From Pedobacter steynii (GTDB lineage: Bacteria; Bacteroidota; Bacteroidia; Sphingobacteriales; Sphingobacteriaceae), in assembly GCF_001721645.1 (NCBI RefSeq), contig NZ_CP017141.1:62001-126000 (forward strand): a stretch of 64,000 nt of DNA. Direction: 5' to 3'. The position numbers and the translations under genes are program-made. The notes under the pieces were generated by a model. The model did no database searches. It saw only the letters and a list, made by a program, of their open reading frames with translations, and was not told where the DNA came from. This document shows, piece by piece, positions 1 to 8,776 of this stretch. The first letter of the stretch is position 1, and each line of letters opens with the position of its first letter.

Positions 1-1
1 G

Positions 2-253
2 GGCATCAAAATGCCAGCCTCTGTTCCGAAAGGAATATTGTACCTGATTGCCTGGCTGATGGAGATCGGCGGTAAAATTAAAGGGACGGCACCCTTGTTA
101 TCTGTAAATGACCTCGCCATGTTTTCCGGATTGCAACAGAATTTCGACATCAGCAAGGCCCGTACAGAATTGGGGTTTAACCCAAAACCACCGCGGCAGA
201 TCGTAGTAGAATCGCTGCAATACCTGATGGACAACAAGACCTTGTTTTTATAA
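2..253 (+). CDS. NAD-dependent epimerase/dehydratase, C-terminal part (cut by window start)
   Basis: Only the last 83 or so codons are present; the frame is open back to base 2, so the gene begins outside the window and the ATG at 11 is internal. The segment ending in SKARTELGFNPKP followed by a hydrophobic-acidic helix is typical of the C-terminus of extended short-chain dehydrogenases of the sugar epimerase or dihydroflavonol-4-reductase (HpnA-like) group, where it forms part of the substrate domain. The NAD-binding and catalytic residues are not in view, so the substrate cannot be stated. The family call rests on this tail alone. A strong hairpin follows the stop directly. Confidence 0.6.
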   Translation, partial: GIKMPASVPKGILYLIAWLMEIGGKIKGTAPLLSVNDLAMFSGLQQNFDISKARTELGFNPKPPRQIVVESLQYLMDNKTLFL

Positions 254-278
254 TATTGCGGTCCTTCGGACCGCAATA
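254..278 (+). terminator. Intrinsic terminator hairpin after the epimerase gene
   Basis: A perfect 11-base-pair stem (TATTGCGGTCC with its complement) closes a TTC loop and starts right after the TAA at 251-253. A T-rich stretch follows. It lies between two convergent genes and probably stops transcription from both sides. Confidence 0.75.
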
Positions 279-288
279 CCCAATCCTT

Positions 289-843
289 TTATTTGATGGT
301 TTCTTTAACTTCTCCGCAGGTCAGCATTGACGCTCCATAATAAGGATTTTTAATGTCCTTATCATTGCTCAACCAGGAAGCACCTTTATCATTCATTGCC
401 ATCGGGCAATACTCTACATATATTTCTCCTGAATTGACTCCCGAGGCTTTTACCCTTTCAATAAAATCAGCACTCAATGCAGCAAAAGCTGTTCTTTGAA
501 CTTCAAGATCTGAAGCATTGCTGATTTTGCTGGTCAACGCAAGTAAGGCAGCTCCATTTCCAAGTTCTTTTGCGCCCAGTTCCACTGCCTGAGCAGCTAC
601 TTTTGCTTCTGCCACATCACCGGCGATCAATGCCGTACTCAACTTCAGGTAATGCGGATAAACTGCGTTTAGCCGGTCATCTTTTAAAGATACACCGCCT
701 GCAGTGGCAGTAGTTCCCGCAGCGGATTCTTTTGCATGATCATGGCCATCATGACTTTCTTCTGCCGGCTTCTGTGTATTTCCGCATGCTGCAAATAGCG
801 TTACTGTGGCGATGGTAAATGCTAAATTTCTAACTGTTTTCAT
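289..843 (-). CDS. DUF3347 lipoprotein of the copper efflux operon
   Basis: 184-residue protein with a lipoprotein signal (LFAAC, lipid cysteine near residue 20), a His/Asp/Glu-rich linker (residues about 30-42) and a DUF3347 domain. The domain ends with YCPMAMNDKGASW and MLTCG, the conserved cysteine/methionine motifs of the family. These motifs and the His-rich linker suggest binding of a soft metal in the periplasm. It is the last gene of a minus-strand run coding for RND efflux components, 37 bp after an adaptor protein gene. Role in copper or silver handling is inferred from context and family; the biochemical function of DUF3347 is not known to me. Confidence 0.8.
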   Translation of the reverse strand: MKTVRNLAFTIATVTLFAACGNTQKPAEESHDGHDHAKESAAGTTATAGGVSLKDDRLNAVYPHYLKLSTALIAGDVAEAKVAAQAVELGAKELGNGAALLALTSKISNASDLEVQRTAFAALSADFIERVKASGVNSGEIYVEYCPMAMNDKGASWLSNDKDIKNPYYGASMLTCGEVKETIK

Positions 844-880
844 TTTTTAAATTGTTTAATGGTTTATAATTTATGTGTTG

Positions 881-2107
881 TTATCCGCTTATCTTTAGGC
901 CTTCAACAGGATTTTTACCTTTTTTCAGGATATATTCACTGTACAACAGGTAAGCTCCCGTTACCACTACCTGCTCCCCATTCTGCAAGCCGGCAGTGAT
1001 TTCCACCTGATTGTCGTTCTCTTCTCCTGTGTTTACCCGTTTAGGCTCAAAGCTATCCTTCCCTTTTTTGATCCAGACATGCATTCCTTTGCCATCTCTG
1101 ATCACCGCATCTACCGGTAAAGTCAGCACTGCGCTGTTGCTTCCGGAAGGAAGAAAAACATTGGCCTGAGCACCCGGTTGCCACTGATGATTTGGATTTG
1201 AAATGCTCCCCCGGATCTGGGTCAGCTGTGTTCCGGATTGTAACGCAGGGGTTATGAAACTGATGGTCATCTCCTGGGGCTGGTCTTCCCAACCCGGAAT
1301 CACCACCTTTACCCTTTGTCCTTCTTTGATTCCTTTTGCTTCGTTGGGATATACATCGGCTTCCACCCATAAATTCCCATAACCCTCCAGTCGAAGAATC
1401 GGACCTCCTTCGGTCACATACTGACCCTGATTCACATAAAGTTCTGCCACTACCCCACTTTCAGGGGCAAAGAAAGTGACGTAAGGATTTTTCTTCTGCG
1501 TGTGCAGCAGTTGCTGCACCTGCCCGGCAGATTGCCCATACAGCAACAGTTTTTGTTTTGCAGATTCAACAATCTGCTTTTCTATTTTTTCTCCCGGAAA
1601 TTGTTTCTCCTGAGCTACCGCCATCAGGTATTCCTGTTGTAAAGTAGCCAGCTGCTCGGAATACAATTGATATAAAGGCTGGCCTTTTTTTACCACTACA
1701 CCGGTTTCCCGGATGTATAATTGTTCTATCCGGCCGGCAATGCGGCTGGAAATATAACTGCTTTGTTCCGGGTCTACGGTCAGGCGTCCGTTCAGTTGTT
1801 TTGCGCCCGACAGGTTATTAACGCCAATCACCATGGTGGTAATGTTGGCCAGGGCCTGACGCTTCTCATCTACTGTCAATGCCTTTTCATTACTGTTCTT
1901 TTCAAAAGGCACCAGGTCCATTCCGCAGATTGGGCAGGTCGACATCTCTTCCTTAATCACCTGCGGGTGCATGGGACAGGTAAAAGTCTGTTTTTTAACC
2001 GCTTTCGCCTCTCCGGTTTTCTTTTCTTCGCTACTGCAGGCGGCAATAAATACCGATGGAACCAGGGCCAGCAAGGCGAATTTTTGTATAAATAGTTTCC
2101 GTTCCAT
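881..2107 (-). CDS. cusB: RND efflux periplasmic adaptor with heavy-metal-binding domain (CusB-like)
   Basis: 408-residue membrane-fusion protein of the HlyD/CusB family. It has a lipoprotein signal (lipid cysteine at C24), then a short heavy-metal-binding domain at about 42-69 with C44 in the CPMHP motif and C58/C61 in CPICGM. This is followed by the barrel-sandwich hybrid (SSRIAGRIEQLYIRETG and its return half near 215-245) and a beta-barrel/membrane-proximal part. Such proteins link the inner-membrane RND pump to the TolC channel and, in CusB, pass Cu(I)/Ag(I) to the pump. It is four bases downstream of a second adaptor gene. Confidence 0.9.
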   Translation of the reverse strand: MERKLFIQKFALLALVPSVFIAACSSEEKKTGEAKAVKKQTFTCPMHPQVIKEEMSTCPICGMDLVPFEKNSNEKALTVDEKRQALANITTMVIGVNNLSGAKQLNGRLTVDPEQSSYISSRIAGRIEQLYIRETGVVVKKGQPLYQLYSEQLATLQQEYLMAVAQEKQFPGEKIEKQIVESAKQKLLLYGQSAGQVQQLLHTQKKNPYVTFFAPESGVVAELYVNQGQYVTEGGPILRLEGYGNLWVEADVYPNEAKGIKEGQRVKVVIPGWEDQPQEMTISFITPALQSGTQLTQIRGSISNPNHQWQPGAQANVFLPSGSNSAVLTLPVDAVIRDGKGMHVWIKKGKDSFEPKRVNTGEENDNQVEITAGLQNGEQVVVTGAYLLYSEYILKKGKNPVEGLKISG

Positions 2108-2111
2108 ATCC

Positions 2112-3350
2112 TTAATGCTGATTATTTTCTGTCATTTTAATAAAACTCTCACTGTCTACCAGATAAGCCGCATTTTTGCTGATGTTCCAGTCGCTGATAT
2201 CCTGGTTGATCTGAACCATTCCTCCGATAGTAATGCCCGCATTGACCGCTTTAGGAAGAAATACATTTCCTTCTTTCTTAAAGATGACCCGCTTATTTCC
2301 TACCGATAACACTGCAGGTTCCGGCAACCACCAGGAAGCCTGGAGCAACACCGGAATTCTGGCCGTCACGAGCTGACCAGGTTTAATGGTCGGGTTCCCA
2401 AGATATGCCCGGGCAATGGTAAAGTTCTCTCCGTTTTTAAAAGTGGGCTGAATGAGTCCGATCTCTGCCGTCTGGCTTTCCGACTTATCCGCAGTTTTAT
2501 AAAAGATGAACTTTTTACCTTTTTTAATGTGCGCCGCAAAAGCTGCTTTCAATGAAAACTCCGCCACCAGGCGATCCGAACTATAAATCGTAAAAAGGGA
2601 AGCTCCCGCACTTACATATTGTCCTTCTCTCAATAGTACCGGAGCAGCTACCGGTACCGCTGCCGGAGCCGGAGCCCCTGATGAGGCCGGTCCGCTCATG
2701 TTGCTCATGCCATCACCACCTGAAGGAGCAGCAGCTGAGGGAGCCTGGGGGGCTGTAACTGAAGCTGCTGCTGTTTTCTCCAGGATATATCCCGAGGCAT
2801 TGCTGTATACCGGAATCCGGTAAGCTGGTTTTCCTGTTTTTAATAAGTTACTGATTCCTGAAGGCGTCATCCCTAAAAGGATCAGGCGCTGTTTTCCCTG
2901 TGCCAGCATCACCGGATCATTTCCGCTACGGTGAATAAACAAGAGTTCCTGTTGTGCCGCTGCGAGGTCCGGAGAATAAATTTCCATGATCAGCTGTCCT
3001 TTTTTAACCGGCTGATAATTGTATTTTATCCATAGACGCTCTATCCGCCCGCTAACTTTGCTGGAGATGTTCTGCTCATTTCTGGCATCATAGTTAATGA
3101 TTCCCTGAACTTCCTCCGTAAAAATTTTCGCACCATAAGTCGCTTTGATGACCGGCAATGCAGATACCACCTGTTCATTTGAAGGTTTCAGCAAATGAGA
3201 AAGGTTGCTGTCAATTTTTACCGTTCCAGGATCATGATGGTCTTTCTTTTTCTCCTTACAGGAGCTGATCAGCAGCATTCCCAGAATCCCCGGGATCATA
3301 AAGACCCGGAAAATCAACGCTCCGGACTTAACGATATAATTCTTTCTCAT
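2112..3350 (-). CDS. Second RND efflux periplasmic adaptor subunit (CusB-like)
   Basis: 412-residue adaptor with an N-terminal membrane/lipoprotein signal (SSC near residue 31), a barrel-sandwich half (KVSGRIERLWIKYNYQPV) at about 100-115 and the returning half after residue 235. The two halves are separated by a low-complexity Ala/Pro/Gly/Ser/Met insert of about 40 residues (approximately 192-235). It lacks the CPMHP/CPICGM metal domain of its neighbour. The start overlaps the TolC gene by 23 bases and the end is four bases from the next adaptor, so translation is probably coupled. Having two adaptors for one pump is notable; they may form mixed hexamers. Confidence 0.85.
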   Translation of the reverse strand: MRKNYIVKSGALIFRVFMIPGILGMLLISSCKEKKKDHHDPGTVKIDSNLSHLLKPSNEQVVSALPVIKATYGAKIFTEEVQGIINYDARNEQNISSKVSGRIERLWIKYNYQPVKKGQLIMEIYSPDLAAAQQELLFIHRSGNDPVMLAQGKQRLILLGMTPSGISNLLKTGKPAYRIPVYSNASGYILEKTAAASVTAPQAPSAAAPSGGDGMSNMSGPASSGAPAPAAVPVAAPVLLREGQYVSAGASLFTIYSSDRLVAEFSLKAAFAAHIKKGKKFIFYKTADKSESQTAEIGLIQPTFKNGENFTIARAYLGNPTIKPGQLVTARIPVLLQASWWLPEPAVLSVGNKRVIFKKEGNVFLPKAVNAGITIGGMVQINQDISDWNISKNAAYLVDSESFIKMTENNQH

Positions 3351-4578
3351 AATCTACGATCATTAAATAAAGTTTAAGTTTCTCATCCAGTACGCTGGTT
3401 TGCATCATTGTTAATGCCTCCCAGGTTCCGATCACTTCCGGAAGTTCCATTTTGTTCTCCCGATAGCTAAGGAAGCTGACATCCATTGTTTTCTGAAGGG
3501 TAGGAATGATCTTATCTTCCATTGCTTCGATCCGTTTTTGCATCGACTGGATTTCAAACTGCATCCCGTAAAGCATTCCCTGCGTTTCCTGCAGCATAGC
3601 TGATTTTTCCTTTTCCATGGCCAGCACTTCGTAAGCCATTCCTTTTGCTTCAGATTTATACATTTTCGAAGACCATGGAGCAATCGGAATACTCACCATC
3701 CCCATTACACTAAAGGCTTTGGGCATCATTTTAGTTAAGGGCGACATGTGGTCAAAGCGGAGTTTAAAGTCCGGCCGGCTCTGTTTTTTCATGGCCTCAA
3801 TATTCAGTTTCATGGAATGGATACTGTAGTCCATCTTTTTAATATCCTTTCTCACCATTGCCAGACTGGCCGTATCAATTAAAGCTGCCGGTACGTATTG
3901 TGGCTGATAAGCAGAGTCGATTGCAAAATCCATGTTTCCGGGATTGTTCATCAGGCTGTTTAACCAGGCCCTGGATTTGGCCATATCGCCTTCCTGCATC
4001 CGGATCATGTTTCTGTTTTCTTCAATCTTTGCCGTAGCCTTATATACACTTCCCAGTTTCGACTGGTTATAAGGATACCTGATCTCTTCGATCTTTTTCA
4101 TCGTTTGCATGATCTTCTCGTTCTTCTGCAAAACCGAGATCTTCTGAATCGCCACCAGCCAGGTAAAATACAGGCGTTTCGCCTGGGCTTTATATTCGTT
4201 CAGCGTTACCCCTCTGGTTGCATTTTCTACATTTCCTTTAGACTCGATGAACTTGCGGTTCGCATTCAGCTTTACCGGATTTGGAATATCCTGCTCAAAT
4301 TGCAGCATGATGGAACCCTTATCCCGGTCGTCCATCATTTCCTGTCCCGGGTATGGCGTCATAAATGTCCCGACACCAACCATCGGGGCCATCCAGGCTG
4401 TTGCCGCTTTGGCGGTATGTTTATAGCTTTCTGCTTTCAATCCATACGACTGCAGCAGTAAATTATTCTGGTCTATCCTGTTCAGGATGGTGTCCAGTGA
4501 AAGGACTGGTTTTTGCTGTGCTGCCGAATAAAAAGGAAGCAGGCAAATCAGCCATATCATTCGCTTAATGTTGTACAT
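3328..4578 (-). CDS. TolC-family outer membrane efflux channel (CusC-like)
   Basis: About 416 residues with a signal peptide ending SAAQ, followed by the long alpha-helical, Met/Lys/Glu-rich repeats of the outer membrane factor family (for example LDTILNRIDQNN near the N-terminus). It should form the trimeric outer membrane duct of the tripartite metal pump. I chose the ATG at 4578 because it gives a clean signal peptide; the frame is open to an ATG at 4599. The gene overlaps the end of the pump gene (4565) and the start of the second adaptor. The protein is unusually rich in methionine for a TolC, which fits Cu(I)/Ag(I) but is not proof. Confidence 0.85.
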   Translation of the reverse strand: MYNIKRMIWLICLLPFYSAAQQKPVLSLDTILNRIDQNNLLLQSYGLKAESYKHTAKAATAWMAPMVGVGTFMTPYPGQEMMDDRDKGSIMLQFEQDIPNPVKLNANRKFIESKGNVENATRGVTLNEYKAQAKRLYFTWLVAIQKISVLQKNEKIMQTMKKIEEIRYPYNQSKLGSVYKATAKIEENRNMIRMQEGDMAKSRAWLNSLMNNPGNMDFAIDSAYQPQYVPAALIDTASLAMVRKDIKKMDYSIHSMKLNIEAMKKQSRPDFKLRFDHMSPLTKMMPKAFSVMGMVSIPIAPWSSKMYKSEAKGMAYEVLAMEKEKSAMLQETQGMLYGMQFEIQSMQKRIEAMEDKIIPTLQKTMDVSFLSYRENKMELPEVIGTWEALTMMQTSVLDEKLKLYLMIVDYEKELYR

Positions 4579-6502
4579 CATGCACCTCCAGTTTTCCATA
4601 TTTTCTCAATTCGTATTCTTTAGACATTAAAAAGATCAGTGGGGTCACCAGCAGGATATGCGTAGAAGAAGTCAGCACTCCCCCGATCATCGGCAAGACG
4701 ATGGGCTGCATCACATCTACCCCTACTCCTGTGGCCCATAATACCGGTACCAATCCAAACAGCGACACACAGACCGTCATCAGCTTTGGTCTCAACCTTC
4801 TTGCTGCCCCAAAAATCACATATTCTCTTAAATCTGCTTTGGTAATCGTTTCGCTGGAATTTCCTTTCAATTTGATCAGTTGTTGCATGGCATCATTGAG
4901 GTAGATGACCATCACAATTCCCGTCTCCACCGCGATTCCAAACAAGGCAATAAAACCTACTGCAACCCCTACCGAAAGGTTTACATCCCAGAACCAGATC
5001 ATGTATGCTCCACCAATTAAAGCGAAAGGAACCGTGATCAGACTTAGAAAAGCTTCCCTGACAGAATGAAAGGCAAAGTATAAAGAGAAGAAAATGATCA
5101 CCAGCACTACCGGAGCAATCCACATCAGTGTCTGTTTTCCCCTGATCAGGTTTTCATATTGTCCGCTCCATTCCAGAAAATAGCCTTCCGGAAGTATTCC
5201 TTTTTCTTTGTTCAGCTTTTCCATTGCATCCTGTACCGTGCTTCCCAGGTCCCTGTCCCTCACGTTAAACATAACTGCACCCCTCAGGATCGCATTATCG
5301 GAACTGATCATTGGCGGACCATCTTCGAATTTAACCTCTGCAACCGCAGAGAGTGGAATTTCGCCAAAACCTTTAGACTGTACCGGGATGCGTTTGATCC
5401 TTTCGATGCTGTTTCTGTATTCCTGGGCCAGACGCACACTGATGGAAAAGCGCTGGCGTCCTTCGATGGTATTCCCGATCGTAGCCCCACCCAATGCCGT
5501 TTCCACAATCTGGTTGACATCATCCACATTCAGGCCATAGCGTGCCAGTTCTTCACGTTTCACATCAATAGAAAGGTATTTACCTCCTGTAATCGGTTCC
5601 ACAAAAAGGTCACTTACACCTGCTGTTCCTTCCAATGCTGCTTTTACCCGCTCTGAAACGGAAGCGATGGTATCCAGATTTTGTCCGAAGACCTTAATCC
5701 CAACATCCGTCCTGATTCCCGTAGCCAGCATATTGATCCTGTTGATGATGGGCTGGGTCCAGCCGTTCACTACTCCCGGAATCTGCAGTTTGGCATCCAG
5801 TTCATTGATGATGTCCTTTTTCGTTACCCCTTCCCTCCATTCTTTTTTGGGCTTCAGGGTGATGATCGTTTCGATCATACTGATCGGGGAATTGTCGGTC
5901 GCCGTATTGGCCCTTCCTGCTTTTCCCAAAACTTTATCTACCTCAGGGACCGATTTAATAATCTTGTCCTGCACCTGTAAAATCCTTTTGGCTTCCGCAT
6001 TGGAAACATCCGGCAGTGTTACCGGCATAAACAGGATACTCTGTTCATCCAATGGCGGAATAAATTCTGTACCTAAGTTTTTTAACAGCGGAATGGTGAT
6101 CAATAAAGCAATGATATTGACTGCCAATGTTGTTTTTCTCCAGTTCAGGACCACCCTGATCACCGGTTCATATACTTTTTCCAGCACCCGGTTTACCGGG
6201 TTTGCATGATCCGGTCTGAATTTTCCTTTCATAAAAAAGGAAATCAAAACCGGGGCAAGCGTGATCACCAGCAAGGCATCGACAATCATGATGAAAGTCT
6301 TGGTAAAAGCCAGGGGATGGAATAATTTGCCCTCCTGTCCGGTTAACATAAATACCGGAAGGAAGGAAGTAATGATGATGACCGTGGCAAAAAATACGCC
6401 TCTGGACACCTGTTTGCTGGATTTGGTAATCACCGCGAGGCGATCTTCTTCCGTAATCCAATCCGGAGATTTACGGAATCTATTTTTTATCCACTTGATC
6501 AT
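4565..6502 (-). CDS. cusA: CusA/CzcA-type RND pump, C-terminal fragment (TM5 to TM12)
   Basis: 645 residues covering the second part of a heavy-metal-efflux (HME) RND permease. After a short basic start it has TM5 (GVFFATVIIITSFLPVFML), TM6, TM7, the second large periplasmic porter domain, and TM8-12 ending near residue 630. The segment with PISMIETIITLKP is characteristic of CusA/CzcA. It begins with an ATG that overlaps the TGA of the upstream fragment in an ATGA. An in-frame TGA lies two codons before this ATG, so it needs its own initiation. In intact CusA the proton relay uses residues from both halves, so both products must assemble. The split is either natural or a sequencing or mutational break. 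Confidence 0.85.
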   Translation of the reverse strand: MIKWIKNRFRKSPDWITEEDRLAVITKSSKQVSRGVFFATVIIITSFLPVFMLTGQEGKLFHPLAFTKTFIMIVDALLVITLAPVLISFFMKGKFRPDHANPVNRVLEKVYEPVIRVVLNWRKTTLAVNIIALLITIPLLKNLGTEFIPPLDEQSILFMPVTLPDVSNAEAKRILQVQDKIIKSVPEVDKVLGKAGRANTATDNSPISMIETIITLKPKKEWREGVTKKDIINELDAKLQIPGVVNGWTQPIINRINMLATGIRTDVGIKVFGQNLDTIASVSERVKAALEGTAGVSDLFVEPITGGKYLSIDVKREELARYGLNVDDVNQIVETALGGATIGNTIEGRQRFSISVRLAQEYRNSIERIKRIPVQSKGFGEIPLSAVAEVKFEDGPPMISSDNAILRGAVMFNVRDRDLGSTVQDAMEKLNKEKGILPEGYFLEWSGQYENLIRGKQTLMWIAPVVLVIIFFSLYFAFHSVREAFLSLITVPFALIGGAYMIWFWDVNLSVGVAVGFIALFGIAVETGIVMVIYLNDAMQQLIKLKGNSSETITKADLREYVIFGAARRLRPKLMTVCVSLFGLVPVLWATGVGVDVMQPIVLPMIGGVLTSSTHILLVTPLIFLMSKEYELRKYGKLEVHDVQH

Positions 6503-7797
6503 GATTCAGTTGTTTTTTGTTGATCCTGTTCCCAGATCGCATAACGTTCTGCAAGATGTTTGTAGGCATTTTCGCTCATGATAATCCCATTGTCGACGAT
6601 CACCCCGATGGCCAGCGCAATCCCGGTCAGCGACATGATGTTGGAGGAAATGTTAAAGGCATTCAGCAGGATAAAGCTTGCTGCAATCGTGATCGGGATC
6701 TGAATGATGATGCTCAATGCGCTTCTCCAATGGAAAAGGAAAATGATCACGATGATCGAAACCACGATCATTTCTTCAATCAGGGTATGTGTGATGGAAT
6801 CCACCGCTTCTTTAATCAGCTCCCCACGATCGTATACAATATCGAATTTCACCCCTTTAGGCAATCCTTTCGATACTTCTTTCATTTTAGCCTTTACTTT
6901 TTCAATCACCTCGGCTGCGTTTTCGCCGTAACGCATGACGACGATCCCACCTGCACGTTCCCCTTCTCCATTCTGATCAAAGATGCCAAGCCTCGTTTCT
7001 CCGGTCATCTGCACTGTTGCCAGGTCCGAAATCCGGATCGGCGTACCATTTTGGTTTTTCACCGGAATGTCTGAGATTTCCTTTATGGACTTGAGGTATC
7101 CGGAGGTCTTGATGATATAGCCCATATCACTCATTTCAAACTTCCGGCCTCCCGATTCGTTGTTATTGCTTCGTACTGCTGCAATCACCTCCGGGGCAGA
7201 CAGCTTATAATAAAGGAGCTTGTTGGGATCTATCGAAATCTGGTATTGTTTCTGGAATCCGCCAAAAGAAGCAATTTCACTTACACCCGGTACCGTTTGC
7301 AAGGCAAACTTCACGTACCAGTCCTGGATGGCCCGCTGTTCTCCCAGATCCATATCCGGAGCATCCAACGTATACCACAACACATGTCCTACCCCCGTTC
7401 CATCCGGTCCAAGCTGAGGGGCAACCCCTTCAGGCAGGGTTCTGGATATCGTACTGATCCTTTCCAATACCCGTTCTCTTGCCCAGTATACATCCACATC
7501 ATCTTCAAAGATGACGTAGATAAAGCTCATCCCAAACATGGAAGAACCACGAACATATTTAATCTTAGGAATCCCCTGCAAATTGGTGACCAGCGGATAG
7601 GTGATCTGATCTTCAATCAGTTGTGGCGAACGGCCCATCCATTCTGTAAATACAATCACCTGGTTTTCTGAGAGGTCAGGAATCGCATCTATGGGGTTTT
7701 TCTTCACGGCATAAATGCCCCAGATAAACAGCCCCGCAGAAAGCACCAGTACAATAAACCGGTTGCGCATTGACCATTCTATAATTTTATGTACCAT
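6499..7797 (-). CDS. cusA: CusA/CzcA-type RND pump, N-terminal fragment (TM1 to TM4)
   Basis: 432 residues matching the N-terminal part of HME-RND permeases: TM1 at about 12-30, the first periplasmic porter domain (residues about 35-330), TM2, TM3 and TM4. TM4 carries VDNGIIMSENAYKHL, whose Asp and Glu correspond to the proton-relay acids of CusA TM4. The protein then ends in a polar linker (WEQDQQKTTES), exactly where CusA has a cytoplasmic loop before TM5. The remaining two thirds are encoded by the next gene, which overlaps by four bases. Together they give 1077 residues, close to a complete CusA. Both hydrophobic cores look intact, which argues against simple decay. Confidence 0.85.
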   Translation of the reverse strand: MVHKIIEWSMRNRFIVLVLSAGLFIWGIYAVKKNPIDAIPDLSENQVIVFTEWMGRSPQLIEDQITYPLVTNLQGIPKIKYVRGSSMFGMSFIYVIFEDDVDVYWARERVLERISTISRTLPEGVAPQLGPDGTGVGHVLWYTLDAPDMDLGEQRAIQDWYVKFALQTVPGVSEIASFGGFQKQYQISIDPNKLLYYKLSAPEVIAAVRSNNNESGGRKFEMSDMGYIIKTSGYLKSIKEISDIPVKNQNGTPIRISDLATVQMTGETRLGIFDQNGEGERAGGIVVMRYGENAAEVIEKVKAKMKEVSKGLPKGVKFDIVYDRGELIKEAVDSITHTLIEEMIVVSIIVIIFLFHWRSALSIIIQIPITIAASFILLNAFNISSNIMSLTGIALAIGVIVDNGIIMSENAYKHLAERYAIWEQDQQKTTES

Positions 7798-7826
7798 TTC
7801 TTTATGTTAATGATGGTGATTCCGGA

Positions 7827-8195
7827 TTAGTGTTTTTTCCCCGCCTTAACCGGAAGTTTTTCTGCGCCTTCGCGGTCATACTGGCAGCAGCCATGAAGCT
7901 TATCATACACCTCATCAGGCGCTTTAAATTTTGGGGTATCGTAACCTGCTGCGGCTACCTTTTTCTGTATTTCTTCGTTGGTAATTTTTGCAGCATCATA
8001 ATTTACCTTCAGCATTTTTGTTTCCGGGCTCCAGCTTGCTGTAGTTACGCCGGGCACTTTAAGCGCAGTTTCAATGGTTCTTTTACACATGGAACAGTTA
8101 CCTGAAACTTTAATGGTGTCAACTTTGGTTTGCGCAAATACGCCAATGCTAAGGAAGGTCAATACGACCGCCGGAAGGAATCTCAATGATTTCAT
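7827..8195 (-). CDS. Secreted heavy-metal-associated (HMA) domain protein
   Basis: 122 residues with a signal peptide ending VFAQ (residue 21 or 22) and an HMA fold carrying SGNCSMCK (C34, C37). The CxxC pair binds Cu(I) or related ions in this family. The C-terminal tail has a CC pair (HGCCQYDRE) that could add a second metal site. It should work in the periplasm, handing metal to the RND pump or its adaptors. It is the first gene of the efflux run, 29 bases before the pump. Confidence 0.85.
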   Translation of the reverse strand: MKSLRFLPAVVLTFLSIGVFAQTKVDTIKVSGNCSMCKRTIETALKVPGVTTASWSPETKMLKVNYDAAKITNEEIQKKVAAAGYDTPKFKAPDEVYDKLHGCCQYDREGAEKLPVKAGKKH

Positions 8196-8291
8196 AATGT
8201 TATTATTTAAGAAAATGGATGTAATAAAAAATGGGTTACGACAGTGTCATAACCATGACGCGGATGCGTCTGGAAATAAAAGGAAAGGGTA

Positions 8292-8696
8292 TTATATTCT
8301 GTAGGTACAGTTTTTCAGGAAGACGGGAATTTTATTGCCGTCGGGAGGTGCATTGCTCCATGCTTCCCTGGTGATTTTAACAGGGATCTCCAGTTTGTAA
8401 TTTACAAATAAAGAAGGGAGGATGACTGCCGATAAAGCGGCATTGAACTCATAAATCGGTGTATTGGCCTTTTGAGACTTATCTACTTTCGGCTGTTGTT
8501 TTTCATCCTCACAGCAAGATTTTGTTTTGGGTTTGGATTTTCCTTTCGGCATTCCACAAAGCCCGCAGATGTCTTTATTTTGCTGATCAAAACCCCAGCT
8601 CACCAGCTCTCCCATACAATAATGGAAATGCAGTGTCGCCCCACTGGAAACACCCAGGTAGAAGACAGCAAGTATGGTCAGCAGAGTTCTTTTCAT
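8292..8696 (-). CDS. HYC_CC_PP family small protein
   Basis: 134 residues with a signal or single membrane segment (about 5-22) and the family signature in order: HFHYCMG near residue 25, CGLCGMPKG, a CC pair (KSCCED) and a late PPDG. This family is known from Bacteroidota copper regions; its function is not established. The conserved Cys/His residues suggest metal binding outside the cytoplasm. It lies between the regulator and the efflux genes. A shorter relative is encoded at 9429-9857. Confidence 0.8.
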   Translation of the reverse strand: MKRTLLTILAVFYLGVSSGATLHFHYCMGELVSWGFDQQNKDICGLCGMPKGKSKPKTKSCCEDEKQQPKVDKSQKANTPIYEFNAALSAVILPSLFVNYKLEIPVKITREAWSNAPPDGNKIPVFLKNCTYRI

Positions 8697-8776
8697 TTAA
8701 GGTTCAAAGTTTAAAAATTACGCCCTTATATTTTTATATAATTACGGAATTATTTTATAAAATTCGGAAATTGAGT

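Noticed and set aside
5159..5656. 165-codon open frame opposite the pump gene
   Set aside because: Lies opposite the conserved porter domain of CusA and has no protein-like motif.
6490..6530. Programmed frameshift joining both cusA halves at the A-rich stretch
   Set aside because: The six-A run is not in slippery register and the downstream frame has a TGA two codons before its own ATG.
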